This document shows positions 51,514 to 60,415 of a stretch of DNA of 64,000 nt, piece after piece; the first letter of the stretch is position 1; the number at the start of each line of letters is the position of its first letter. Location of the stretch: positions 434,001-498,000 of the forward strand of contig NZ_WOWO01000004.1 of assembly GCF_009831455.1 (NCBI RefSeq), written 5' to 3'. The notes under the pieces were generated by a model that ran no database searches, had not been told where the DNA came from, and worked only from the letters and a program-made list of their open reading frames with translations. This DNA is from Salinirussus salinus (GTDB lineage Archaea; Halobacteriota; Halobacteria; Halobacteriales; Haloarculaceae). The position numbers and the translations under genes are program-made.

Positions 51514-53079
51514 TCACCCGCGACAGGAGTGGCTCACGAGCCGCTCCCGTCGAACGGGTCCGTCGCCGTCAAGCTTTGTCGGTTCGAGGACGGCGTACAG
51601 TGAGACGGTCTCGACGTGGCTATCGTGGGCTCGACTCCAGCGGTGACAGAGTCCGTCCGCGACACCGTGGAGCACGGCGGGGTCGTCGGTCGCCCAGACC
51701 GAGCGGAGGTACTTGCGCCACCGGTTGGTGGGGTACCAGGCCGCGCCGTCCGGCGGCGGCACCCAGCGGACGGCGCCGCCGTGAAGCGCGTCCACCTGCC
51801 CGCCGTCGTCTGTCATCGCCGGCGCGAGAACCAGGACGTCCCGCGTCGGCGGGGCGGCGAACATGTCCCAGCTGTCCTCTGCGGGGTCGAGATTCCCCGG
51901 CACCCCGTCGGGCGCCTCGACCAGACCGACGGCGGCGGCGTTCCAGACCAGCAGCCCGACGACGAGGACGACGCCCGCGGCCTGCCCCGCCTTTCGACTC
52001 CGGGCCCGGACCCGTTGCCAGCGCCCGGCCAGCTCGCCCCGCGGCTCGTCGCGGCCGCCGTCGCGTTCTCCCTCGCCTTTCGGGAGCGACAGCCAGGACG
52101 GGAGCCGGCCGATGACCGACGACGCCCGCACTGTCGCGGCCGCCGCGGACACCCGGTCCCAGACCCCGGACGGGAGGAAGGGGAGCAACGCGACCACGGA
52201 GACGAACGGGAAGACGCCGAGGCGCATGGTTGCGGCCATCCCGAGGTGGGCGCCGACGAACAGGCCGGCGAGGACGGCCCGGCGCCGGCCGGTCGTCGCG
52301 ACGAGCCCGACTGAGGCGACGAGCAGGCCGAGCCAGACGACCTCGAGGACGCCGAGCAGCGCCGGGAGATCCGCGAGCGCCGCCCCCAGGGGCGTCGTGA
52401 ACTCGTCGAGCCGGAAGACGTGGGCCAGCGCTCCCCCATCCAGCCAGCGCTCGCTCCCCAGCTTGAAGCCGGCGTTCGTCGCGTAGACGAGCACGACCTG
52501 TATCAGCAATCCGGCGGTGGCGACGCCCGCAACGCGTTCCCGCGCACCAATGCCCGAACGGGCGCGACCCCGGACCCGTCCGGCGAGTGTGTCCAGCGAC
52601 CACCGCGAGCCGAGCGGGAGGAAGACACCCCAGAAGAGGAGCCGGCGCAACAGCGAGTCGCCGCCGTTGAGCACCAGGGGATTGCGGGCGTGCAGGGAGA
52701 CCAGCAACAGCCAGGACACCAGCACTGCTAGCCGGGTCCGGTAGCCGACGAGCAGCGCCAGTGCGCAGATCCCGGCGACCAGAAAGAGCCCCGCCTGAAG
52801 CAGGACGTCCCCGGAGAGTGCGTGGACGGAGAGCTGGCTGATGACGGGTCGTTTCGCCTCGAGCAGCGACCGCGGCAAGATTCCCCTGTCCGTATAGAAG
52901 GCGACCAGATTCCGCGAGCGCAGGAGCAGGTCCCCGAGGAGTACGACCCCGAGTCCGATGCGGAACGCCGCCAGCGCCCGCGGGTCGACCCCGAGCCGAC
53001 GGGCGAGTGTCGCGTGGAGCCACCTGATACTCCGCCTGAGGCTGCGGCCGGCTTGAGTCGTGGCTGGGGGCAGTGACAT
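51514..53079 (-). CDS. HTTM-domain membrane protein
   Basis: 521 aa with about eight to ten helices. The HTTM (horizontally transferred transmembrane) pattern, related to vitamin-K gamma-carboxylase and human GGCX, is clear: LAAFRIGLGVVLLGDLLLRS, FYTDRGILPR, VGYRTRLAVLVSWLLLVSLHARNP-type core and NGGDSLLRRLLFWGVFLPLG. Function in archaea is unknown. It is convergent with artA (45 bp apart). A central hydrophilic loop (GEGERDGGRDEPRGE) is lineage-specific. Confidence 0.85.
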   Translation of the reverse strand: MSLPPATTQAGRSLRRSIRWLHATLARRLGVDPRALAAFRIGLGVVLLGDLLLRSRNLVAFYTDRGILPRSLLEAKRPVISQLSVHALSGDVLLQAGLFLVAGICALALLVGYRTRLAVLVSWLLLVSLHARNPLVLNGGDSLLRRLLFWGVFLPLGSRWSLDTLAGRVRGRARSGIGARERVAGVATAGLLIQVVLVYATNAGFKLGSERWLDGGALAHVFRLDEFTTPLGAALADLPALLGVLEVVWLGLLVASVGLVATTGRRRAVLAGLFVGAHLGMAATMRLGVFPFVSVVALLPFLPSGVWDRVSAAAATVRASSVIGRLPSWLSLPKGEGERDGGRDEPRGELAGRWQRVRARSRKAGQAAGVVLVVGLLVWNAAAVGLVEAPDGVPGNLDPAEDSWDMFAAPPTRDVLVLAPAMTDDGGQVDALHGGAVRWVPPPDGAAWYPTNRWRKYLRSVWATDDPAVLHGVADGLCHRWSRAHDSHVETVSLYAVLEPTKLDGDGPVRRERLVSHSCRG

Positions 53080-53171
53080 CGGCTGGACGGTCGTTGTTGG
53101 TGGGGCGCTTCGGGCGGGCTACGAGGGGATTCGACCGAGCCGAGCGGTAAGTGCTTTCTCCCGCTCGCCGG

Positions 53172-53729
53172 CTACGTCCCCGAGGTGCCATCGCGCTCGA
53201 ACAGCGCGTAGTAGCAGACGCCGAAGGCCGTCCGGCCGTCGCGGAGGCCACCCTCGCGGGCCCGGTCGAGCAGGTCCTCGAGCGTCGCAGTCGTGACGTC
53301 GATGGTCTCGTCGTCGTCGAGGTCCTGCTCGGCGGTCGGCTCACAGCTGCGGGCAACGTAGTAGTGGAAGACGGCGTCCGAGAAGCCGTTCGCCGGCTCG
53401 ACGGTGGTCAGGTGAGCGAGCGCGTCGGCCTCGTAGCCCGTCTCCTCGCGGAGTTCGCGGGCTGCCGCCCGCTCCGGATCCTCCTCGGGTTCAGTCGTCC
53501 CTGCCGGGAGTCCGCGGTTGACCCGCTTGACCGCGTGGCGCCACTCCTCGACCAGTACGACCTTCTCGTCGGAGGAGAACGGGAGGATGACGACGCTCTC
53601 CTGCTCGGAGAGGTAGTCGAAGTCGGTCTCGGTGCCGCCGGGGAGGCGGACGTCCTCGCGGACGATGTCGAAGCCGGGGCAGGAGTAGGCAGTCGACTCG
53701 GCGAGTGTTTTCCAGGCACGGTCACCCAT
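53172..53729 (-). CDS. Nudix hydrolase, ADP-ribose pyrophosphatase-like
   Basis: 185 aa. Full Nudix box: G in PAGTTEPEED and then RAAARELREETGY (G-x5-E-x7-R-E-x2-E-E-x-G). A beta-sheet start (SVVILPFSSDEKVVLVEEWRH) matches ADP-ribose/NUDT5-type enzymes that hydrolyse nucleoside diphosphate sugars with Mg2+. Start MGDRAWKTLAES at 53729. Monocistronic; 57 bp from the flippase gene on the same strand. Confidence 0.92.
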   Translation of the reverse strand: MGDRAWKTLAESTAYSCPGFDIVREDVRLPGGTETDFDYLSEQESVVILPFSSDEKVVLVEEWRHAVKRVNRGLPAGTTEPEEDPERAAARELREETGYEADALAHLTTVEPANGFSDAVFHYYVARSCEPTAEQDLDDDETIDVTTATLEDLLDRAREGGLRDGRTAFGVCYYALFERDGTSGT

Positions 53730-53785
53730 TGCCTGGGATCGGTGTGAGAAGAATAAAAAGGGCGACGCACTGACACCGCCCGCGG

Positions 53786-55204
53786 CTACCCGACGCGTGG
53801 AAGATTGTCGCGGATGACGCCACGCAGTGCTGGAGAAATCCCGACGATGACGAGCCCGTAGACGGCTGCGCCGAGGGCGACGAGTCCGAGCGCGACCGGG
53901 AGCGTCCGCGGAAGCGCCGCCTTTCCGGCGAGCACGACTCCCCCCATCAGGGCCGCTGCGCCCGCCTGTCGGGCCAGCTCGGCGGTCGGCATCTCGACCG
54001 CGAGGACCGACCTGATTGCGGTGTAACCAGCCGCCAGGCCGACGAGGGCGGACGTAGCAGTGGCCACGGCGGCGCCGACCCAGCCGTACAGTGCCACGAG
54101 CAGGACGTTCAGTCCGAGGTTGGACGCGAAGAATACGCCTTGGACGCGGAATGCAAGGTCCGGTCGGTTGATGGCGTTCAGCGCGTTCACGAACTGTTGC
54201 AGGTAGACGTACACCAGCCGGGCCGCGACGAGGACGACGAGTACCACTCCTCCTTTGGTGAACTCCGGGCCGTAGATGCGCAGTACCTCCCCCTGGAGGA
54301 TGGCAGCCCCGACCAGTCCCGGCACGAGCAACAGCCCGGCAAAGCGTATCGAGTCGGTGACGAGCCCCGCCACTTCGTCCCGGCGCGCCTCGCTCGACAG
54401 CTCGCTGATCGCGGGAAACATCGACCGTGCGATCGATGCTCCGAAGACGGCAAGCACTGATGCGAGGTTCCAGCTCACCTCGTAGACGCCGATCAGGCCG
54501 TCGGCGACGAACAGCCCGAGAACGAGCGTGTCCATCGACGCGAAGGCCCGCCCGCTGAGCGACGTCAGCCAGGCGTAGCGCGCGTAGGAGAGAAGGTCGA
54601 CCAGGTGTTCCCGGGACGGGAGGCTGACTGACGGGGAGACGTACAGCGTGCCCGCGAGTGCGGCCACGACTGCTCCGGCCGCGTAGCCGGCGAACAATCC
54701 GGTCAGCGCGAATCCGAGGAAGATCGCGCCGATCTGGATCAGGCTTCGAACGGTGCGTTCGAGTGGCGTCAGGACGGAGGAGACGTGAACCAGGTCGAGT
54801 CCGTCGAGGGCTGCGGCGACGAACTTGAACGCCCCGGTCGCGAACAGCAGGCCGACGACGACGACCACCGGCACGCCGCGGAGATATCCCGAGAGTAGCG
54901 GCTCCGCGGCGAGCAGGACAACCGCGAGGACGAGAAAGAGGACTCCCTGCAGGAGGACTCCGGCGACCAGATACTTCTCCTGCTCGACACCCTCGCTGAG
55001 CCGCTTTTTGACCGCCGTCTGGAGTCCGAGATTGCCGACCACCCGAAGCCAGATAACCACAGCTACGATGACGAAATAGACGCCGAGTACGTCGTCACCC
55101 TGCGAGCCGAGCGCGCGGGCGACGTACAGCGTCGCAAAGAACCCGAGCGCCGTGGTGGCGATCTCGGAGAGAAAGTTGACGATGGAAGTCTGTCCGATCC
55201 TCAT
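53786..55204 (-). CDS. Polysaccharide/lipid-linked glycan flippase (Wzx/AglR-like)
   Basis: 472 aa, about 12-14 helices. N-terminal MRIGQTSIVNFLSEIATTAL and LGFFATLYVARALG are typical of the MOP/Wzx export family, with a second VSSVLTPLERTVRSLIQIGAIF half. Haloarchaeal AglR-type proteins move dolichol-linked sugars across the membrane for S-layer N-glycosylation; the nearby glycosyltransferases fit. Divergent from the GT gene at 55376 across 171 bp with a palindrome. Confidence 0.87.
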   Translation of the reverse strand: MRIGQTSIVNFLSEIATTALGFFATLYVARALGSQGDDVLGVYFVIVAVVIWLRVVGNLGLQTAVKKRLSEGVEQEKYLVAGVLLQGVLFLVLAVVLLAAEPLLSGYLRGVPVVVVVGLLFATGAFKFVAAALDGLDLVHVSSVLTPLERTVRSLIQIGAIFLGFALTGLFAGYAAGAVVAALAGTLYVSPSVSLPSREHLVDLLSYARYAWLTSLSGRAFASMDTLVLGLFVADGLIGVYEVSWNLASVLAVFGASIARSMFPAISELSSEARRDEVAGLVTDSIRFAGLLLVPGLVGAAILQGEVLRIYGPEFTKGGVVLVVLVAARLVYVYLQQFVNALNAINRPDLAFRVQGVFFASNLGLNVLLVALYGWVGAAVATATSALVGLAAGYTAIRSVLAVEMPTAELARQAGAAALMGGVVLAGKAALPRTLPVALGLVALGAAVYGLVIVGISPALRGVIRDNLPRVG

Positions 55205-55277
55205 GGGTCAAGCTACACGGCCACCACGACCGCGTGTAGTACGTCGGTCTCGCGCACCGTAATTGAGCGTTGTGTTT

Positions 55278-55292
55278 GTGCTACTTTAGCAC
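55278..55292. promoter_or_regulatory. Palindrome between flippase and glycosyltransferase genes
   Basis: GTGCTA-CTT-TAGCAC, inside a larger imperfect TTGTG...CACAA symmetry, in the AT-rich 171-bp divergent gap. A regulator site for both genes is plausible. Confidence 0.4.
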
Positions 55293-55375
55293 CACAATCT
55301 TTCTAACCGCGCTACTCGAACCCTTCACCGGACTGTGAACTCGCTGGATATGCCAGTACCGGTGGTGGGAGATTG

Positions 55376-56356
55376 ATGCGGGTACTTTGGTTGGCGCCCG
55401 ATAAACCGGATGACATCAGCGTCGGCCGCGAGCGGATCGCAGCACACCTCCGCCACCGGGGTATTCGGGTGACGATTCGCGGGACGACAACACGGACTGT
55501 GGTCCAGACTGTCCGAGATCAGTGGGACTACGACGCAATCGTCGGGACAACCCGTGCCGGTGCGCTCGCTGGAAGCACTCTTCGCTACCACCTTGACTGT
55601 CCGCTCGTTGTCGACCACGTTGACCCGATCGCACAGTTCGTCACAACCCACTCGCGTTTATCGGCCATCCCCGTCCGCCGTCTCGAAAACATTGCCTTCC
55701 GGCTGAGTTCACATACACTGTATGTCTACGAAGAAGAACGAGAGCGGGTGTGCCGACGAACCGAGTGTACGAAGACCACACTCGGTGTCGATTACGACCG
55801 GTTCGCAACCCCCGACCCAGATATCCTCTCCGACGTACGGGAGGCCCTCTCGGAGTACGACTTGGCCGACAACGTTGCGGTCTACGTGGGTGGCTTGGAA
55901 CCGCTCTACAACATCGAACCGCTGCTGGCGAGCGTCGACCACCTTTCGGACTGGTCACTTCTCGTCCTCGGCACCGGCTCACTCCACGATTCGGTGAGGA
56001 AGCGCGCGGAGAACGACCCGTCGGTTGTGTTCCCCGGTACGGTGCCACACGAGACTGTCCCTGGCTATCTCCATCAAGCAGATGTCGGGCTCTCACTCGT
56101 TGATGACCCGTATACGCTGAAAGTACTCGAATACGGTGCAGCAGGACTGCCACCGGTGGTTCTCTCTGGCCGAGCACGAAGCCGGTTCGGTGGCCTCGTT
56201 ACATACTCCGACGCCGATCCGCGAGCCATCGCGGATAACATCTCACGGGCGGCCGAACGGACCGACGGCGCCGCGCTCCAGCAGTACGTCTCCCAGTTCG
56301 ACTGGGGAAGCGTCGCCGACGATTACGAGCAGGTGCTGCGCGAGGTGGTTGACTGA
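55376..56356 (+). CDS. GT-B fold glycosyltransferase (family 4-like)
   Basis: 326 aa from the ATG at 55376. N-terminal VLWLAPDKPDDISVGRERIA, C-terminal donor site with VYVGGLEPLYNI and SLVDDPYTLKVLEYGAAG (E-x7-E-like motif). It should transfer a sugar from a nucleotide or dolichol donor onto a growing glycan in the cytoplasm. First gene of a plus-strand operon with the sulfatase-like and GT2 genes (76 bp, then 6 bp gaps). Lower GC than the left half of the window. Confidence 0.85.
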   Translation: MRVLWLAPDKPDDISVGRERIAAHLRHRGIRVTIRGTTTRTVVQTVRDQWDYDAIVGTTRAGALAGSTLRYHLDCPLVVDHVDPIAQFVTTHSRLSAIPVRRLENIAFRLSSHTLYVYEEERERVCRRTECTKTTLGVDYDRFATPDPDILSDVREALSEYDLADNVAVYVGGLEPLYNIEPLLASVDHLSDWSLLVLGTGSLHDSVRKRAENDPSVVFPGTVPHETVPGYLHQADVGLSLVDDPYTLKVLEYGAAGLPPVVLSGRARSRFGGLVTYSDADPRAIADNISRAAERTDGAALQQYVSQFDWGSVADDYEQVLREVVD

Positions 56357-56432
56357 CCGACTGGCTGGGCTACTGGTGCCGGGCACCGGTCATATCACAA
56401 CCGTCAAATATCCACTCCAGCCACTCTGGCAC

Positions 56433-57800
56433 ATGAAAGATGTCCTCCTGGTCACTGTGGATTCCCTTCGAGCTGACCACGTGGGCTGTTATGGATACGA
56501 CCGGGATACGACCCCGGCTCTCGATTCTCGCGCCGACGACTCGGCGGTATACACCAACGCATTCGCACACGCCTGTTCTACCCGTCCGTCGTTCCCGACC
56601 ATTCTCACCTCGTCGTACCCGCTCATGTACGGCGGTTACGAGCGTCTCTCCGAGAGCCGCACACTCATCTCGGAGGTGTTCTCCGATGCCGGCTATCGGA
56701 CGGCTGGCTTCCACTCGAATGCCTATCTCAACCCGGAGTTCGGATACGGACGTGGATTCGACCACGTTTTCGACTCGATGACCGACCCCGGGACTTTTGC
56801 TCGTCTCCGGCAGTGGGTGAAAAACCACCTTGACGACGAGGGAATCGTGTATCAGACGCTTGCCTCGGCGTTTGACACCGCCGAGAGGCACGCCGGTGCT
56901 AACATCGGCTCGGCGTACGTCGATGCCGACGAAATCACCGACAGAGCGATCACATGGCTCCGTCAGGATACTGACCAGCCGACTTTCCTGTGGGTTCACT
57001 ACATGGACGTTCACCATCCCTACCTCCCCCCAGCAGAACACCAGAAGGCCTTCCGGGACGAGCCGATCAGCGAGCGGCGTGCCATCCAACTCCGCCGGAA
57101 GTTCATCGAACGTCCGGAGGAAGTGACCGATTCAGAATTGAGTGATATCATTGACCTGTACGACGCTGAAATCAGATTCACGGACTCACAAGTCTCTCGT
57201 TTGCTTGAAGCTGCTGATAAAGAACTCGACGATTACGTGTTCGCATTTACCTCCGACCACGGAGAGGAGTTCCGCGAACACGGCCGGTTCTCACACCACG
57301 CGACGTTCTACGACGAAGTCCTCCACGTACCGCTTATTTTGCATGATGGCGATAATACTGGCCAGTATCACAACATGGCCGGTCTGCTTGACGTGGCTCC
57401 TTCGCTGGTCGGAGCAGCTGACCTCGAGATCCCGGACCGGTTCTTCGGATACGACCTCCAGCGGCACCACGAAGGGACGTGGCCTCGTGAATCGGTTCTG
57501 GGAGATTGGTCACCCGATGGCCAAGGAGATGGCGAATGTCGCTACTCCTACCGAGACCACGAGTGGAAATTCATTCGCCGCGAAACGAAGGACGGTAACC
57601 ACGAAGAGCTGTATCGTCTCACTCAAGACCCACAGGAGGTCTCGAACGTTGCCGCTGACAATCAAGCAGTAGTTACGGAGTTTCGCGAGAAAATTGAGGC
57701 ACACGCAGACGACATCGACGAAACGAACGAGGAGCTACAGGAGGTCGAAATGGACGAAGAGGTTCGACAGCAACTGCGGGACCTGGGCTACCAGGAGTAG
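56433..57800 (+). CDS. AlkP/sulfatase-superfamily protein (no CxPxR motif)
   Basis: 455 aa from MKDVLLVTVDSLRADHVGCYGY, with the metal-binding Asp pair at the start, FTSDHGEEFREHGRFSHH for the second metal site and a C-terminal LYRLTQDPQEVSNV end like sulfatase-type enzymes. The nucleophile region reads HACSTRPSFPTIL: Cys-Ser-Thr-Arg-Pro, not C-x-P-x-R, so no formylglycine can form; a Thr/Ser nucleophile would make it a phosphodiesterase or phospho-group transferase. Between two glycosyltransferase genes it probably modifies a surface glycan. Confidence 0.82.
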   Translation: MKDVLLVTVDSLRADHVGCYGYDRDTTPALDSRADDSAVYTNAFAHACSTRPSFPTILTSSYPLMYGGYERLSESRTLISEVFSDAGYRTAGFHSNAYLNPEFGYGRGFDHVFDSMTDPGTFARLRQWVKNHLDDEGIVYQTLASAFDTAERHAGANIGSAYVDADEITDRAITWLRQDTDQPTFLWVHYMDVHHPYLPPAEHQKAFRDEPISERRAIQLRRKFIERPEEVTDSELSDIIDLYDAEIRFTDSQVSRLLEAADKELDDYVFAFTSDHGEEFREHGRFSHHATFYDEVLHVPLILHDGDNTGQYHNMAGLLDVAPSLVGAADLEIPDRFFGYDLQRHHEGTWPRESVLGDWSPDGQGDGECRYSYRDHEWKFIRRETKDGNHEELYRLTQDPQEVSNVAADNQAVVTEFREKIEAHADDIDETNEELQEVEMDEEVRQQLRDLGYQE

Positions 57801-57806
57801 CGCTCC

Positions 57807-58751
57807 ATGAACACCCCACTGGTTAGCGTTGTCATCCCAAGCTACGACCGACCGGACCGGTTACGGGATGCAGTCGAGACAGTAGAGGCCCAGACATACG
57901 ACCGGATCGAACTCATCGTCGTTGACGACTGCTCTCCAGAGCCTGTCGAACCGCGAATTGAGGAGCTTGATCTCGGCCGCTTCAAGCGCGTCCAATGTCT
58001 TCGCCACGACGAAAATAGAGGGGCAGCCGCGGCGAGATGTACTGGTATCGAAGCTGCCGAAGGCGAATTCATCGCATTTCTTGACGACGACGACAGATGG
58101 GATGAACGGAAGATCCAAGCGCAGGTTGACGCGATTCGTGAGTGGGGTGAGGATGCCGGCGTTGCCTACACTGGAATGCGCGTGGTGAACGAACACGATG
58201 AAACCATGCGTAAGCACACCCCGGAGCTTTCCGGTGACATCACACGAACCTTACTGTGCCGAAACGTCGTGGGCTCGTACTCGAGAGTTCTTGTCCGCCG
58301 AAATGCGATCGAAGATGTCGGTTATCCCGATGTGACCTTCCCCAGCTGGCAGGACTTAGAGTGGTGGATCCGTCTGTCGACCGAGTGGGAATTCGTGGCA
58401 GTCCCTGAACCGTTAACAATTGTTTATCAATCTGACGAACACGACCAGATAAGTGACGACTTCGACACTTTGGTCGAACAAACCTATCCTCGTTTTCTTG
58501 AAAAGTATCGCCCACTCGCATCTGAATTCGGTCGGCTGTTCGAACAGAAGATGCGTGCGTGGGCCGCTTTCCGGGTTGGCGGATACAACGCGCTACGTCT
58601 CGGACGGTTCTCGGAAGCTCGCCGCTATCTGTTGACTGCTGTTCGGCGATACCCTCTTGAGCGGGTCTTCTGGATATATTTGTTAGTTGCACTCACCGGC
58701 AAGTCTGGGTATGAGGGAGCGAAGAAAATCAAACGGTTCATTACCCACTAA
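57807..58751 (+). CDS. Glycosyltransferase family 2
   Basis: 314 aa GT-A fold. LVSVVIPSYDRPDRLRDAVE, the nucleotide-binding VDDCSPEP and the DxD-type metal motif AFLDDDDRWDE. A membrane-proximal C-terminus (YPLERVFWIYLLVAL) has a single hydrophobic stretch. It transfers a sugar in glycan assembly. It starts six bases after the sulfatase-like gene, so the operon is GT-B, AlkP-like, GT2. Convergent with the second AlkP-like gene. Confidence 0.9.
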   Translation: MNTPLVSVVIPSYDRPDRLRDAVETVEAQTYDRIELIVVDDCSPEPVEPRIEELDLGRFKRVQCLRHDENRGAAAARCTGIEAAEGEFIAFLDDDDRWDERKIQAQVDAIREWGEDAGVAYTGMRVVNEHDETMRKHTPELSGDITRTLLCRNVVGSYSRVLVRRNAIEDVGYPDVTFPSWQDLEWWIRLSTEWEFVAVPEPLTIVYQSDEHDQISDDFDTLVEQTYPRFLEKYRPLASEFGRLFEQKMRAWAAFRVGGYNALRLGRFSEARRYLLTAVRRYPLERVFWIYLLVALTGKSGYEGAKKIKRFITH

Positions 58752-58864
58752 CAGGGTCCAGAGCTTTTATGTTAGTACAATCATCGGCCAATATTGGAAA
58801 AAATTTCAAAATGAATGCACAATTTTGTTGATTATAGAAAACAGTCGTAAATAACCACTCACAT

Positions 58865-60295
58865 TTATAAATATCCCAATTCCGATAGCCTCTGTTCAAC
58901 TTCCGGAACGGTATCCGAAGCTTCTTTTTTCTTCACATTTTCCTTTTCTCTTACCGAACTACTCGCTTCCTCTATCTTTTTCTTGATCTTTTTTCCTTCC
59001 ATTTCTTCATCATTTTGATTTAAACAAACTGATGTATAGTCTCCCCGACGCTCAATGTACTTGTACAGCGTCTTGCCTGCTTGCGTGTAGACTGCCCGCC
59101 ACGGCCCATAGTAATCATCTGCGTTTTCTTTGCTATCGTCAAATAACTCATCATCTCCTTGTCGTAACCGCGTTGTAAATGTTATAACGGGGCCTTCTGG
59201 AACGAACGAATCATAATCGGTACCACGTTCAACTGCCGCTCGAACAGTCTTGGGAAAGGCAACAAGGCTGGCGGGCTGACTAATGACTTGGCTGCTATTC
59301 TGGTCTGGATATTTTACAACAAGCGGAACGTGAGTCAGAACTTCATGAATACCCCAGCTATGAGTGACCATTTTCGTCCGGTTAGTCAATCGACTCACTT
59401 CTCCGAACCCCTCACCGTGATCGCTCGTGATTACCACCAGAGTGTCGTCATGTTCATCTATATTCTTTAGAAATGAAATGATTTTCTCTACATATGAATC
59501 CAGCTGAAGAATGGTACCATCGTAAAGATGCTCAAACGCCTCAAGTTGCCACCACGGACGACCGGAAATAAATTCAGTTACCGGTGGGCCGTCTAGATTC
59601 TGATGAAGAGCAACTAACTCTTCACCCCCCCACTGGTTATATTCCTCTGTGGGTTCGTATGGGAAATGAGCGTCCATTAGATTGATACATGCTGCCCAAG
59701 GCCCCGAACCGTTCGTCCTCCATTGTTGAAAAGCCTTGACTACCTCTGACGACTCTACTGATTCAGTGAACCCGCTCCGTTGCTGAAGAACAAAGTGGTG
59801 AACGTTATTCAGAAACGCATGTGTGGGGTGCTCGTCATGTAGACATCGTTTAAGATTCCCAATAACACCTTCATGTTTGGCGACATCTGCTGGCCCATGG
59901 GCGTCCGAGAATAGTTTCCTTTCAGTATCAACGAACTCATCGGTTACACGCTTGTCAAATTGTTCAGAGAGATTTGATGCGTGTGCGACCACAGGATTTG
60001 TGGTGAAAATTCCAGTTTCGTATCCTTCCTTGGATAATTCTTCCCAGATTGTGGTGTTCGGTTTTATTTCATCTTCATGCTGCACAATTTGATGACCCTC
60101 GACATGGGTGCCTGTCCAGAGGCTCGCATGGCTGGCGACGCTGTGGATACCGGGAGACCGTGCCTGTTGATATAATGACGCCCGTGTCGCATACTCCGAT
60201 AAAAATGGGGTCGTTTCGCGATGATAGCCATATGCCCCGACATTTTTCGCACGGACGCTGTCTAAAATCAGAAGTAAAATGTTTGGTTTACTCAT
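58865..60295 (-). CDS. Second AlkP/sulfatase-superfamily protein (foreign-looking)
   Basis: 476 aa from MSKPNILLLILDSVRAKNVG. Metal sites: the first Asp pair, then VITSDHGEGFGE; the nucleophile region is ARSPGIHSVASHASLWTG, again no C-x-P-x-R. The gene is AT-rich and the protein ends in a lysine-rich, coiled tail (KKIKKKIEEASSSVREKENV), very unlike the acidic host proteome, so it was probably acquired recently. Upstream the frame continues to 61264 but that is antisense to the PHP gene. Likely a surface glycan phospho- or sulfo-modifying enzyme. Confidence 0.82.
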   Translation of the reverse strand: MSKPNILLLILDSVRAKNVGAYGYHRETTPFLSEYATRASLYQQARSPGIHSVASHASLWTGTHVEGHQIVQHEDEIKPNTTIWEELSKEGYETGIFTTNPVVAHASNLSEQFDKRVTDEFVDTERKLFSDAHGPADVAKHEGVIGNLKRCLHDEHPTHAFLNNVHHFVLQQRSGFTESVESSEVVKAFQQWRTNGSGPWAACINLMDAHFPYEPTEEYNQWGGEELVALHQNLDGPPVTEFISGRPWWQLEAFEHLYDGTILQLDSYVEKIISFLKNIDEHDDTLVVITSDHGEGFGEVSRLTNRTKMVTHSWGIHEVLTHVPLVVKYPDQNSSQVISQPASLVAFPKTVRAAVERGTDYDSFVPEGPVITFTTRLRQGDDELFDDSKENADDYYGPWRAVYTQAGKTLYKYIERRGDYTSVCLNQNDEEMEGKKIKKKIEEASSSVREKENVKKKEASDTVPEVEQRLSELGYL

Positions 60296-60415
60296 ATTCT
60301 CGTAGGCGTAGTTCAATCGACTACGTAACTTTACCGAGCTAATTACTCGCACGGGTTTGATTTTTCCTATTTCTCTCCTCGAAAGGACTATCCAATGGAT
60401 TGTACGACATAAGGT

